From a virus: DNA of 37,325 nucleotides. This document shows positions 4,367 through 11,151 of this stretch, piece by piece. Both the position numbers and the translations under genes were made by a program. Each line of letters opens with the position of its first letter. Position 1 is the first letter of the stretch. The DNA lies in the IMG/VR virus record IMGVR_UViG_3300019124_000020, positions 1-37,325 of that record, one strand, 5' to 3'. The notes beneath the pieces are model-generated. The model was not told the DNA's origin, did no database searches, and saw nothing but the letters and a program-made list of their open reading frames with translations.

Positions 4367-6886
4367 ATGACGATCACCGAAGAGATCATTCAGTCCATCG
4401 AAAGCAATCCTGAGTGGCAGGCCAAGATGGACCGCCAGTTCGCCCTGGAGGAGCGGATGAGGAGCATGGGCATCGACCGCTACTGGAACCAAGCCAGCCG
4501 CGCAGCCGAGCGGGGTGCCGAGACCAACACCCGCCCGGTGCGTCGTCTGATGAACCACGCCATCGAACAGGTGTCAGCCGGGGTGGATGCCTTTGTCGCC
4601 CAGGCGTACTCGGGCAAGGCCGGTGTCCGTCACACGGCGGTCAAGTACATCGAGCAACTGGACGCCGAGGCGGTGGCCCTGATGACCGTCCGCTGTGTCC
4701 TCGATGGGGTCACCAAGGGTGAAACCCTGGTTGCCCTGTCCCGCCGCATCGGCTCCATGCTCATGGACGAGGTGCAGTTCCGTCAGTTCAAGGCCCAGAA
4801 CGGCCAGTCCTACGAGTCCCTGCGCCAGAAGTACGAGAAGCAGTCCAAGCACTACCGTCACAAGCGCAACGCCATGCGCCACCACATGGCCGAGAAGGGG
4901 ATCGAGGTGGAAGAGTGGCCGGTCACCGACCTGATCCAAGTCGGGGCCAAGTGCATCGACATCATGGTCGAGACCACCAAGCTGGTCGAGCAGATCACCC
5001 GTACCGTGGACACCAAGCGCCAGGAGACCATCGTCGTCGCCACCAAGGAGACGATGGAGTGGATTCAGGAGGAACACAACCGCTGCGCCGCCCTGTCCCC
5101 GGTGCTGCTGCCCACCATCGTCCCGCCACGTCCCTGGACGACGCCCAAGGATGGCGGTTACTGGACCAACCGTGTCCGTCGCATGTCCCTGGTCAAGACC
5201 TACTCCAAGGGCTACCTTCAGGAACTGGCCGACCACCACATGCCGGATGTGTATGACGCCGTGAACGCGATGCAACACACCGCCTGGGCGATCAACCTCA
5301 AAGTGCTGGAGGTGGCGAAGACCCTGTGGGACAACCAGAGCCAGCTTCCCGTGGTGCCCTCTGCCGTGGACATCGAGATTCCCCAGCGCCCTGCCTTCCT
5401 TGATGACAGCCGTCCGAAGGAAGAGTGGACGGAGCAGGAGCTTGAGCAGTTCCGCGAGTGGAAGCGCAACGCCACCGACACCTACACCATGAACGCCAAG
5501 CTGAAGTCGCTGCGCCTCCAGTTCATCAAGACCCTCATGGTCGCGGAGATGTTTGCCGAGGAGGAGGAAATCTACTTCCCCCACCAGCTGGACTTCCGTG
5601 GCCGGGTGTACGCCATCCCGATGTTCCTCAACCCGCAAGGGGCAGACCTCTCTCGTGGCCTGCTGGAGTTTGCGAATGGGGTTGCAATCAAGGATGAGTG
5701 CGCTCGTTCGTGGTTAGCTATCCACTTGAGCAACTGTTACGGCAACGACAAGGTTAGCCTGGAGGACCGCGTGAAGTGGGTCGAGGACAACGAGGAAGCC
5801 ATCCTGGCGGTGGCCGCGGACCCCTACTCCAACAAGATGTGGGTCGATGCGGACAAGCCCTGGCAGTTCCTGGCTGCCTGCTTCGAGTGGGCCGGGTTCA
5901 AGGCCGAGGGCTGGGGCTACATCAGCACCCTGCCGATCCAGATGGACGGCTCGTGCAACGGTCTCCAGAACTTCTCCGCTGCCCTGCGTGATCCCATCGG
6001 CGGTGCTGCGGTGAATCTTGTGCCTGCCGATCTGCCCCAGGACATCTACCAGAAGGTGGCCGACAAGGTGCTGGAGCGTGTGAAGCAGGACGCCTGCAAT
6101 GCCGAGGACGACGAGACCATGAAGATCGCCCAAGGCTGGTTGGAGTTCGGCATCACCCGCAAGGTGTGCAAGCGCCCTGTCATGACCCTGGCCTACGGTG
6201 CCAAGGAGTACGGCTTCAAGCAGCAGGTATTCGAGGACACCGTGACCCCGGCGAAGTACGACAAGTCCAAGCCCTTCCCCTGGTCGGGTTCCGGCTGGAA
6301 GGCTGCGGACTACATGGGTCGGGTGATCTGGGAGTGCGTGGGTCAGGTCGTCGTTGCCGCACGACAGGCGATGGACTGGTTCCAGAACTCCGCCCGTGCC
6401 GCTGCCAAGGAAGACCTCCCTGTCCGGTGGACCACCCCGGATGGACTGGTCGTCCTCCAGGCGTACCCCAAGCTGGAGACCAAGCGGATCGACATCACCT
6501 TCAACGGGCACCGTCACCTCCTGACCGTCGCTACCGGCTACGCCAAGGAGATTGACCGTCAGCGCCAAGCCAACGGCATCAGCCCCAACTGGGTCCACAG
6601 CATGGACGCCAGCCACATGCGGGCGACGATCCGTCAGGGATGGCGTGAGGGTATCCGCTCGTTCAGCCTGATCCACGACAGCTACGGCACCCACGCGGGT
6701 AACACCGCTGCCCTGGCTGCGATCCTGCGTGAGACCTTCGTCGAGATGTACTCGGAGGACGTGCTGGAGAAGTTCAAGGCCGAACTTGAGTTGCAGCTAC
6801 CCGAGGGTAAGAAGCTGTCACCGCTGCCCCGCAAGGGCACCCTCGATCTGGAGTTGGTGAAGGACTCCAGCTTTTTCTTTGCCTGA
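4367..6886 (+). CDS. Single-subunit phage RNA polymerase
   Basis: An 839-residue homologue of T7 RNA polymerase (883 residues) that transcribes the middle and late genes. Visible landmarks are FPHQLDFRGRVYAIP, motif A DGSCNGLQNFSA with catalytic Asp527, motif B KRPVMTLAYGAKEYGF with Lys602 and Tyr610, HSMDASH, and HDSYGTHA with catalytic Asp771. The C-terminus is FFFA, like the FAFA foot of T7. The region matching the T7 specificity loop, about residues 705-740, differs from T7, consistent with the different promoter motif found here. The start has CAGGAG eight bases upstream. The gene sits behind tandem phage promoters and an integrase, so its first expression must come from a host promoter upstream. 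Confidence 0.97.
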   Translation: MTITEEIIQSIESNPEWQAKMDRQFALEERMRSMGIDRYWNQASRAAERGAETNTRPVRRLMNHAIEQVSAGVDAFVAQAYSGKAGVRHTAVKYIEQLDAEAVALMTVRCVLDGVTKGETLVALSRRIGSMLMDEVQFRQFKAQNGQSYESLRQKYEKQSKHYRHKRNAMRHHMAEKGIEVEEWPVTDLIQVGAKCIDIMVETTKLVEQITRTVDTKRQETIVVATKETMEWIQEEHNRCAALSPVLLPTIVPPRPWTTPKDGGYWTNRVRRMSLVKTYSKGYLQELADHHMPDVYDAVNAMQHTAWAINLKVLEVAKTLWDNQSQLPVVPSAVDIEIPQRPAFLDDSRPKEEWTEQELEQFREWKRNATDTYTMNAKLKSLRLQFIKTLMVAEMFAEEEEIYFPHQLDFRGRVYAIPMFLNPQGADLSRGLLEFANGVAIKDECARSWLAIHLSNCYGNDKVSLEDRVKWVEDNEEAILAVAADPYSNKMWVDADKPWQFLAACFEWAGFKAEGWGYISTLPIQMDGSCNGLQNFSAALRDPIGGAAVNLVPADLPQDIYQKVADKVLERVKQDACNAEDDETMKIAQGWLEFGITRKVCKRPVMTLAYGAKEYGFKQQVFEDTVTPAKYDKSKPFPWSGSGWKAADYMGRVIWECVGQVVVAARQAMDWFQNSARAAAKEDLPVRWTTPDGLVVLQAYPKLETKRIDITFNGHRHLLTVATGYAKEIDRQRQANGISPNWVHSMDASHMRATIRQGWREGIRSFSLIHDSYGTHAGNTAALAAILRETFVEMYSEDVLEKFKAELELQLPEGKKLSPLPRKGTLDLELVKDSSFFFA

Positions 6887-6887
6887 T

Positions 6888-6903
6888 CCTATCCACCGTG
6901 TCA
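6888..6903 (+). repeat. CCTATCCAC-GTGTCA motif, copy 1
   Basis: CCTATCCACCGTGTCA begins one base after the RNA polymerase stop. A 15-of-16 match lies at 11117 in the gap before the DNA polymerase gene. The TCCAC and GT elements resemble the core of the phage promoters, so this may be a weak or divergent promoter. Shorter CTATCCAC occurrences lie at 4028 and 4107. Confidence 0.35.
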
Positions 6904-6930
6904 TGTGTTGACGCGGTGGATGAAGCAACC

Positions 6931-6949
6931 GATTTCCACACAGTATTGG
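6931..6949 (+). promoter_or_regulatory. Phage RNAP promoter P3
   Basis: GATTTCCACACAGTATTGG lies in the gap after the RNA polymerase gene and directly upstream of the 56-aa gene. Its last bases belong to the TAT-TGG subclass shared with the promoters at 7139 and 8890. Confidence 0.8.
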
Positions 6950-6969
6950 ACAGACCACAGGAGGACCAC

Positions 6970-7140
6970 ATGCAGACCATCGACCGCGAAGAACTGACCG
7001 CTTACCGCATCGACGACGTGAAGCTCGATCTGGCAATCGCAATCTGGGAGGAAGGACACGACATCCCCTTCGTTCTGGAGTGCGACCTCCTGGCTTCCGG
7101 CTATGACGTTGCCACGCTCCGCGAGAAGTACATGGCCTGA
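6970..7140 (+). CDS. Hypothetical middle protein, 56 aa
   Basis: I start at ATG 6970, six bases after AGGAGG (6959-6964); an open frame upstream has no ribosome-binding site. The 56-residue product is acidic and predicted helical, with two helices around LDLAIAIWEEGHD and FVLECDLLASG and a short C-terminal helix VATLREKYMA. No family is recognised. It is flanked by two phage promoters, at 6931 and overlapping its stop codon at 7139, so it should be strongly expressed as soon as the phage polymerase appears. In T7 this position holds host-takeover proteins, but nothing in this sequence identifies such a role. Confidence 0.65.
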   Translation: MQTIDREELTAYRIDDVKLDLAIAIWEEGHDIPFVLECDLLASGYDVATLREKYMA

Positions 7141-7157
7141 TTTCCACACCGTATTGG
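7139..7157 (+). promoter_or_regulatory. Phage RNAP promoter P4
   Basis: GATTTCCACACCGTATTGG, one base from P3. Its first two bases are the last two of the upstream TGA stop codon. A terminator hairpin begins only seven bases after it. Confidence 0.75.
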
Positions 7158-7163
7158 ACGACC

Positions 7164-7195
7164 AACCCCCGGCTCACCCCCGGGGTTTTTCTTTT
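7164..7195 (+). terminator. Intrinsic terminator
   Basis: AACCCC (7164-7169) pairs with GGGGTT (7182-7187); GG/CC pairs inside extend the stem past a C-C mismatch. The run TTTTTCTTTT follows. It lies between promoter P4 and the ssDNA-binding protein gene, so it could stop both host polymerase and transcripts begun at P4. Confidence 0.7.
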
Positions 7196-7228
7196 CCCAA
7201 ACCCTCAACAACCGAGAGGTAAATCCAC

Positions 7229-7936
7229 ATGACCGAGAAAGCAAAGCCCTTCAAGGGCACGACTCCCAAGGGCGTCTTCAAGTACCCGAACGTGATCACC
7301 CCGGACTACGGCACGAAGGAGTACCCGAAGCCTGACGGTGAGTTCAACGTGCGCCTGATCCTCGATGCCGACAAGGCCCAGGCGCTGATCAAGCAACTGC
7401 AACCGGAGTTCGACAAGGCTGTCGAGAAGGGCCGCGAGGAGTTCGCCAAGCTGCCGGTGGCAAACCGCAAGAAGCTCAAGGACATCACGATCAACGACTT
7501 CTACGCGGAGGTCTATGACAAGGACACCGAGGAGCCGACCGGCGAGTTCGAGTTCCGCTTCAAGAGCGCGGCCTCGGGTAAGAACAAGGAAGGCAAGCGG
7601 TGGGAGCGCAAGCTGCCGGTGTTCGACGCCAAGGGTGTACCGGCGAAGAACCTCAAGTCCGTGTGGGGCGGCACCGTGGGCAAGGTGTCGTTCAGCGCCA
7701 GCCCGTACTTCGTCGCGGCCACTGGTGCAGTCGGTTTGAGCCTGCGCCTGGAAGCCGTGCAGATCATCGAACTGTCGGCAGGCGGTGCCCGCTCGGCCAG
7801 CGAGTACGGCTTCGATGCCGAGGATGGCTACGACTCCACCGAGGCAAGCCACGGCTTCACCGATGAGACCGATGGTGAGGGCGCTGGTGACGCTGGCGAC
7901 AGCGACTCGGGGTCGGACGGCAACGACGACTTCTGA
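7229..7936 (+). CDS. ssDNA-binding protein, gp2.5-like
   Basis: A 235-residue protein close in size to T7 gp2.5 (232 residues), which coats single-stranded DNA and organises the replisome. The N-terminal two thirds form a beta-rich OB-fold-like body (GVFKYPNVITPDYGTKEYPK and later VWGGTVGKVSFSASPYFVA). The C-terminus is a long acidic tail with D/E/G/S and a final Phe (DDF). The acidic tail with terminal aromatic residue is the contact used in T7 to bind the polymerase and helicase. Start: GAGAGGTAAATCCAC before the ATG. It is followed two bases later by endonuclease I, the T7 gene order. Confidence 0.9.
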   Translation: MTEKAKPFKGTTPKGVFKYPNVITPDYGTKEYPKPDGEFNVRLILDADKAQALIKQLQPEFDKAVEKGREEFAKLPVANRKKLKDITINDFYAEVYDKDTEEPTGEFEFRFKSAASGKNKEGKRWERKLPVFDAKGVPAKNLKSVWGGTVGKVSFSASPYFVAATGAVGLSLRLEAVQIIELSAGGARSASEYGFDAEDGYDSTEASHGFTDETDGEGAGDAGDSDSGSDGNDDF

Positions 7937-7938
7937 TC

Positions 7939-8391
7939 ATGCGGGCCAGGAAGCTGTCAGCCCCCCAGGTGGGGTTGGTGTACGGCTTCCGGTCTGGCCT
8001 GGAGGAACAGGTGGCCGCGCAGTTGAAAGCTGTCGGCATCACCTTCGACTACGAGAGCGTGGCACTTCGCTACACCAAGCCCGCACGTGATGCGAAGTAC
8101 ACGCCCGACTTCATCCTCCCCAACGGAATCATCATCGAGACCAAGGGGAGATTCCTCGTCGAGGACCGTCAGAAGCACCTGATCCTCAAGGACCAGCACC
8201 CGGGGCTGGACATCCGATTCGTCTTCTCCAACAGCAACACCAAGATCAGCAAGAACAGCAAGACCAGCTATGCAGCGTGGTGCCAAAAGTACGGATTCAC
8301 CTATGCCGACAAGTTCATCCCCAAAGGATGGTTAGAGGAACCACCGGACCCTGAGCGTCTTGCTGCTCTGAAAGGAGCAATCAAGACATGA
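7939..8391 (+). CDS. Endonuclease I (Holliday junction resolvase)
   Basis: A 150-residue homologue of T7 gp3 (149 residues), which cleaves branched DNA and helps degrade host DNA and resolve concatemers. The catalytic set is intact: Glu22 in FRSGLEE, Asp57 in YTPDF, then Glu67 and Lys69 in IETKGRF, in the order E, D, E-x-K of the family. The dimer-forming segment VFSNSNTKISKNSKTSYAAW and the C-terminal FADK-like FTYADKFIPKGWLEEP also match. The gene starts two bases after the ssDNA-binding gene, and its stop overlaps the amidase ATG as ATGA. Confidence 0.95.
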   Translation: MRARKLSAPQVGLVYGFRSGLEEQVAAQLKAVGITFDYESVALRYTKPARDAKYTPDFILPNGIIIETKGRFLVEDRQKHLILKDQHPGLDIRFVFSNSNTKISKNSKTSYAAWCQKYGFTYADKFIPKGWLEEPPDPERLAALKGAIKT

Positions 8392-8891
8392 ACCGACAGG
8401 TTGACCACCTGATCATCCACTGCTCGGCCACTCGCGCCGATCAGAAGATCACCGCAATCGACATCGACAAGTGGCACCGCGCCAAAGGCTGGTGGGGCTG
8501 CGGCTACCACTTCGTCATTCCCCGCGATGGCCGCATCCAGTCCGAAGAGAAAGGCGACCGCTGCCGTCCCCTGGCCCAGGCGGGTGCCCATGTGGGTGAC
8601 TGCGGTCCCGGCTGGAACTCCCGCTCCATCGGCATCTGCATGGCAGGCGGGATCAACGCAGCAGGCAAGGCCGAGAACAACTTCACCCCGGAGCAGTGGA
8701 AGGCTCTGGAGGAAGTGGCCCTCTCCCTGCTGGAACGCTTCCCCACCATCAAGACCATCGGCGGTCACCGCGACCTGATTCGCAAGACAGGCGCACCGCC
8801 TAAGGACTGCCCGTCGTTCGACGTGAAGACGTGGTTCACGAAGGAGGTTCTGCCGAAGCAGCCGAAGTACGGCTCCGTCACCTTCATCTGA
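8388..8891 (+). CDS. N-acetylmuramoyl-L-alanine amidase (T7 lysozyme-like)
   Basis: A 167-residue zinc amidase that cuts the bond between N-acetylmuramic acid and L-alanine in peptidoglycan. In T7 the homologue gp3.5 also binds and slows the phage RNA polymerase. Zinc ligands are visible: His11 in IIHCSAT, His127 in GGHRDL, and Cys141 in KDCPSFDV, with Lys139 beside it. The WWGCGYHFVIPRDGRI segment is typical of the amidase_2 fold. There is no signal peptide, so export would need a holin or lysis by other means. The start overlaps the endonuclease stop. A phage promoter overlaps its own stop codon. Confidence 0.94.
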   Translation: MNRQVDHLIIHCSATRADQKITAIDIDKWHRAKGWWGCGYHFVIPRDGRIQSEEKGDRCRPLAQAGAHVGDCGPGWNSRSIGICMAGGINAAGKAENNFTPEQWKALEEVALSLLERFPTIKTIGGHRDLIRKTGAPPKDCPSFDVKTWFTKEVLPKQPKYGSVTFI

Positions 8892-8908
8892 TTACCACAC
8901 AGTATTGG
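8890..8908 (+). promoter_or_regulatory. Phage RNAP promoter P5
   Basis: GATTACCACACAGTATTGG. The first two bases are part of the amidase TGA. As at P4, a terminator follows within ten bases. Confidence 0.78.
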
Positions 8909-8916
8909 ACCACCCG

Positions 8917-8947
8917 AAACCCCTGGCCTAACCCGCCGGGGGTTTTT
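8917..8947 (+). terminator. Strong intrinsic terminator
   Basis: AAACCCCTGGC (8917-8927) pairs with GCCGGGGGTTT (8935-8945), 11 bp including one G-U pair, with a seven-base loop and a run of five T. It stands between P5 and the next gene. Confidence 0.8.
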
Positions 8948-8982
8948 GCTTTCAAGCCCTTCGACAACTGAAAGGAAACCAC

Positions 8983-9180
8983 ATGACTCCGCAAGCTCAC
9001 AAGGTTCTCGGTCATCTGAAGACCGCAGGCTCGATCACCAACGTGGAAGCACACGCTGTGCTGCGTGTTCGCTCCGTGTCCCGTCGCATCACCGAACTGG
9101 TGGACGCTGGCTACCACATCTACAAGGAAATGAAGAAGGACAGCACCGGCCAACGGTACGTCCGCTACTACCTCGTCTGA
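8983..9180 (+). CDS. Small winged-helix (HTH_39-like) protein
   Basis: A 65-residue protein with AAAGGAAA before its ATG. It reads as one helix-turn-helix domain: VLGHLKTAGSITNVEAHAVL, then RVRSVSRRITELVDAGYHI, then a two-stranded wing (YKEMKKDSTGQRYVRYYLV). This matches the small phage HTH_39-type family ('L..gg.iT..eA......R...RI..L...G..I'). Such proteins probably bind nucleic acid, but their targets are unknown. It follows a promoter and terminator and precedes a coiled-coil protein and the primase-helicase, so middle expression is likely. A related-looking winged-helix protein follows the DNA polymerase gene. Confidence 0.7.
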   Translation: MTPQAHKVLGHLKTAGSITNVEAHAVLRVRSVSRRITELVDAGYHIYKEMKKDSTGQRYVRYYLV

Positions 9181-9195
9181 CCGGGAGAAACAGTC

Positions 9196-9414
9196 ATGTT
9201 CAAGCTGAAGACCAACAAGACCTTCGAGGACATCATCAGCGGCTTCAACTCCATGCTGGAGGAACTGGAAGACCTCGTGCGCCGCAACGACTCGCGCATC
9301 GAGGACAACAACGTCCAGGTCCAGCAACTGGTCGCTGAATCCCGCGCTCTCACCGAGGAGAGTAACAAGGCTCGTGTCACCGCCGACCGCATCAAGGCAC
9401 TGATCGGCGGCTGA
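9196..9414 (+). CDS. Coiled-coil hypothetical protein, 72 aa
   Basis: GGGAGAAA lies seven bases before the ATG. The 72-residue product is almost entirely predicted helix with heptad-like spacing (FEDIISGFNSMLEELEDLV, then RIEDNNVQVQQLVAESRALT) and ends IKALIGG. It is probably an oligomeric coiled coil. No family function is known to me; short coiled-coil proteins before the primase-helicase gene occur in related phages. It ends two bases before the primase-helicase ATG, so the two are likely translated together. Confidence 0.65.
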   Translation: MFKLKTNKTFEDIISGFNSMLEELEDLVRRNDSRIEDNNVQVQQLVAESRALTEESNKARVTADRIKALIGG

Positions 9415-9416
9415 CC

Positions 9417-11048
9417 ATGAGCGAGTGGGTAGCGACCCACCTCCCTTGCCCCGCTTGCGGTTCGTCCGATGCCTACAGCATCAACGACCGTGGGTGGGGC
9501 AAGTGCTTTTCGTGTGGGAAGAACATCAACGAAGAAGGGGGCACGAGACCCATGACCGAGAAACAATCCAAGGACAAGCCTCTTGTCCCCTTCGGTGAAT
9601 ACCGTGCGCTGAACAAGCGAGGCATCACCGAGGAAACCTGCAAGAAGTTCGGCTACTTCATCGGAGAGTACAAGGGCGAGACCGTCCAAGTCGCTCCGTA
9701 CCGTGACGCCGAAGGCACGGTGGTTGCACAGAAGGTGCGGACCGCCTCGAAGAAGTTCTCCACCACAGGCGATTTCAAGGAAGTCGTCCTGTTCGGCCAG
9801 CACCTGTGGAACGCAGGGGGCAAGCGCCTCGTGATCACCGAGGGTGAGATCGACTGCCTCTCCGTGAGCCAAGTACAGGGCAACAAGTGGCCGGTCGTGT
9901 CGATCCCCAACGGTGCCCAAGGTGCCGTGGCCGCGATCAAGAAGTCCATCGAGTGGGTGTCCTCCTTCGAGGAGGTCGTGCTGATGTTCGACATGGACGA
10001 GCCAGGACAGGAAGCTGCCCTGAAGGTGGCCGAGTTGCTCCCACCGGGTAAGGCCAAGATCGCTACCCTCCCCGCCAAGGACGCCAACGAACTGCTCCAG
10101 AACGAGCAGGGACAGGAGATCGTCAACGCCATCTGGCAGGCACGAGCCTTTCGCCCCGATGGTCTGGTCAGCATCGACGAGATCATCGAGGAGGTCGAGC
10201 GCCCCATCGAATGGGGTCTGCCCTGGTGGCTGGAGTCTCTGACCAAGCTCACCTACGGTCGCCGCCTTGGTGAGGTCTATGGCCTGGGCGCTGGCACTGG
10301 TGTGGGGAAGACCGACTTCCTCACGCAGCAGATCGCCTACGACATCACCGTTCTCCACGAGAGCGTGGGTGTCATCTTCCTCGAACAGAAGCCAACTGAG
10401 TCTGCCAAGCGGATCGCCGGAAAGATCGCAGGCAAGCGGTTCCACGTCCCCGACGCAGGATGGACCGTCGATGAACTGAAGGAGAACGTCGCCAAGCTGA
10501 AGGGCAAGGTGACCTTCTACGACTCCTTCGGTGAGACCGACTGGGAAGTCGTGAAGGGAAAGATCAGGTACATGGCCGTGACCCTCGGTCACCGTCTGAT
10601 CTACGTGGACCACCTCACTGCGATGGCTGACACCGCCAACGAGAAGGAGTCCCTTGAGCAGATCATGAAGGAGATGGCCGGTCTCGCCAACGAGTTGAAG
10701 ATCGTCATTACCTTCGTGTCCCACCTGTCCACCCCTGAGGGCAAGCCTCACGAGGAAGGAGGGCGCGTGATGATCCGCCACTTCAAAGGCTCCCGCGCCA
10801 TTGGCTTCTGGTCGTACTTCATGTTCGGCCTGGAACGCAATCAACAAGCTGAAGACGAGATCGACCGTCAGACCACGCTGTTCCGTGTGCTGAAGGATCG
10901 GTACACCGGCCAAGCAACAGGCCACGTCATCGCTCTCGGCTACGACGCTGAGACAGGGAGACTCTATGAGCAACAAGCCCCCGCTGACTCCTACGGTTTC
11001 GAGGACGAAAGCAGTCCTGCTCTTGCCACCGAAGGCGAAGACTTCTGA
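9417..11048 (+). CDS. Primase-helicase, gp4-like
   Basis: A 543-residue bifunctional enzyme (T7 gp4 is 566 residues) that makes RNA primers and unwinds DNA as a hexamer. The zinc-binding primase end has Cys11, Cys14, Cys30 and Cys33. The TOPRIM core shows ITEGEIDCLS with Glu142. The helicase domain has Walker A GAGTGVGKT with Lys298, VIFLEQKP, a Walker B-like LIYVDHLTAM, and SRAIGFWS. The C-terminus is acidic and ends with Phe (EGEDF), as in T7, where it contacts the DNA polymerase. An internal ATG at codon 46 with GAAGGGGG upstream could yield a helicase-only form lacking the zinc finger, like T7 gp4B. The start directly follows the coiled-coil gene. Confidence 0.96.
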   Translation: MSEWVATHLPCPACGSSDAYSINDRGWGKCFSCGKNINEEGGTRPMTEKQSKDKPLVPFGEYRALNKRGITEETCKKFGYFIGEYKGETVQVAPYRDAEGTVVAQKVRTASKKFSTTGDFKEVVLFGQHLWNAGGKRLVITEGEIDCLSVSQVQGNKWPVVSIPNGAQGAVAAIKKSIEWVSSFEEVVLMFDMDEPGQEAALKVAELLPPGKAKIATLPAKDANELLQNEQGQEIVNAIWQARAFRPDGLVSIDEIIEEVERPIEWGLPWWLESLTKLTYGRRLGEVYGLGAGTGVGKTDFLTQQIAYDITVLHESVGVIFLEQKPTESAKRIAGKIAGKRFHVPDAGWTVDELKENVAKLKGKVTFYDSFGETDWEVVKGKIRYMAVTLGHRLIYVDHLTAMADTANEKESLEQIMKEMAGLANELKIVITFVSHLSTPEGKPHEEGGRVMIRHFKGSRAIGFWSYFMFGLERNQQAEDEIDRQTTLFRVLKDRYTGQATGHVIALGYDAETGRLYEQQAPADSYGFEDESSPALATEGEDF

Positions 11049-11106
11049 TCCACCCCCAACCAAACCCGTGAAGGTTCCGGTGCTGTTCGGCGGCACTGGC
11101 CGTTGA
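10966..11106 (+). CDS. Candidate overlapping ORF, 46 aa
   Basis: A 47-codon frame begins inside the last 83 bases of the primase-helicase gene in another frame and extends 58 bases beyond it, filling much of an otherwise empty gap. AGGGAG (10955-10960) lies five bases before its ATG. The product is rich in proline, lysine and threonine (PPPTKPVKVPVLFGG near its end) and basic. T7 also has small genes overlapping gene 4. No homologue is known to me, and the composition could be a by-product of the overlapping GC-rich frame. Confidence 0.33.
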   Translation: MSNKPPLTPTVSRTKAVLLLPPKAKTSDPPPTKPVKVPVLFGGTGR

Positions 11107-11116
11107 TTTGCCCGGA

Positions 11117-11132
11117 CCTATCCACGGTGTCA
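11117..11132 (+). repeat. CCTATCCAC-GTGTCA motif, copy 2
   Basis: CCTATCCACGGTGTCA, 15 of 16 identical to the sequence at 6888. It lies 20 bases before the DNA polymerase ATG, in a gap that has no canonical phage promoter. This favours a divergent promoter or regulatory site. Confidence 0.35.
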
Positions 11133-11151
11133 AGTAACCAGCGAGGAATCC

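Noticed and set aside
9168-11096. 642-codon minus-strand frame opposite primase-helicase
   Set aside because: Shadow of a strongly conserved + strand gene; composition typical of antisense frames. Similar long minus frames at 4574, 5714, 11215, 13335 and 25624 were rejected for the same reason.
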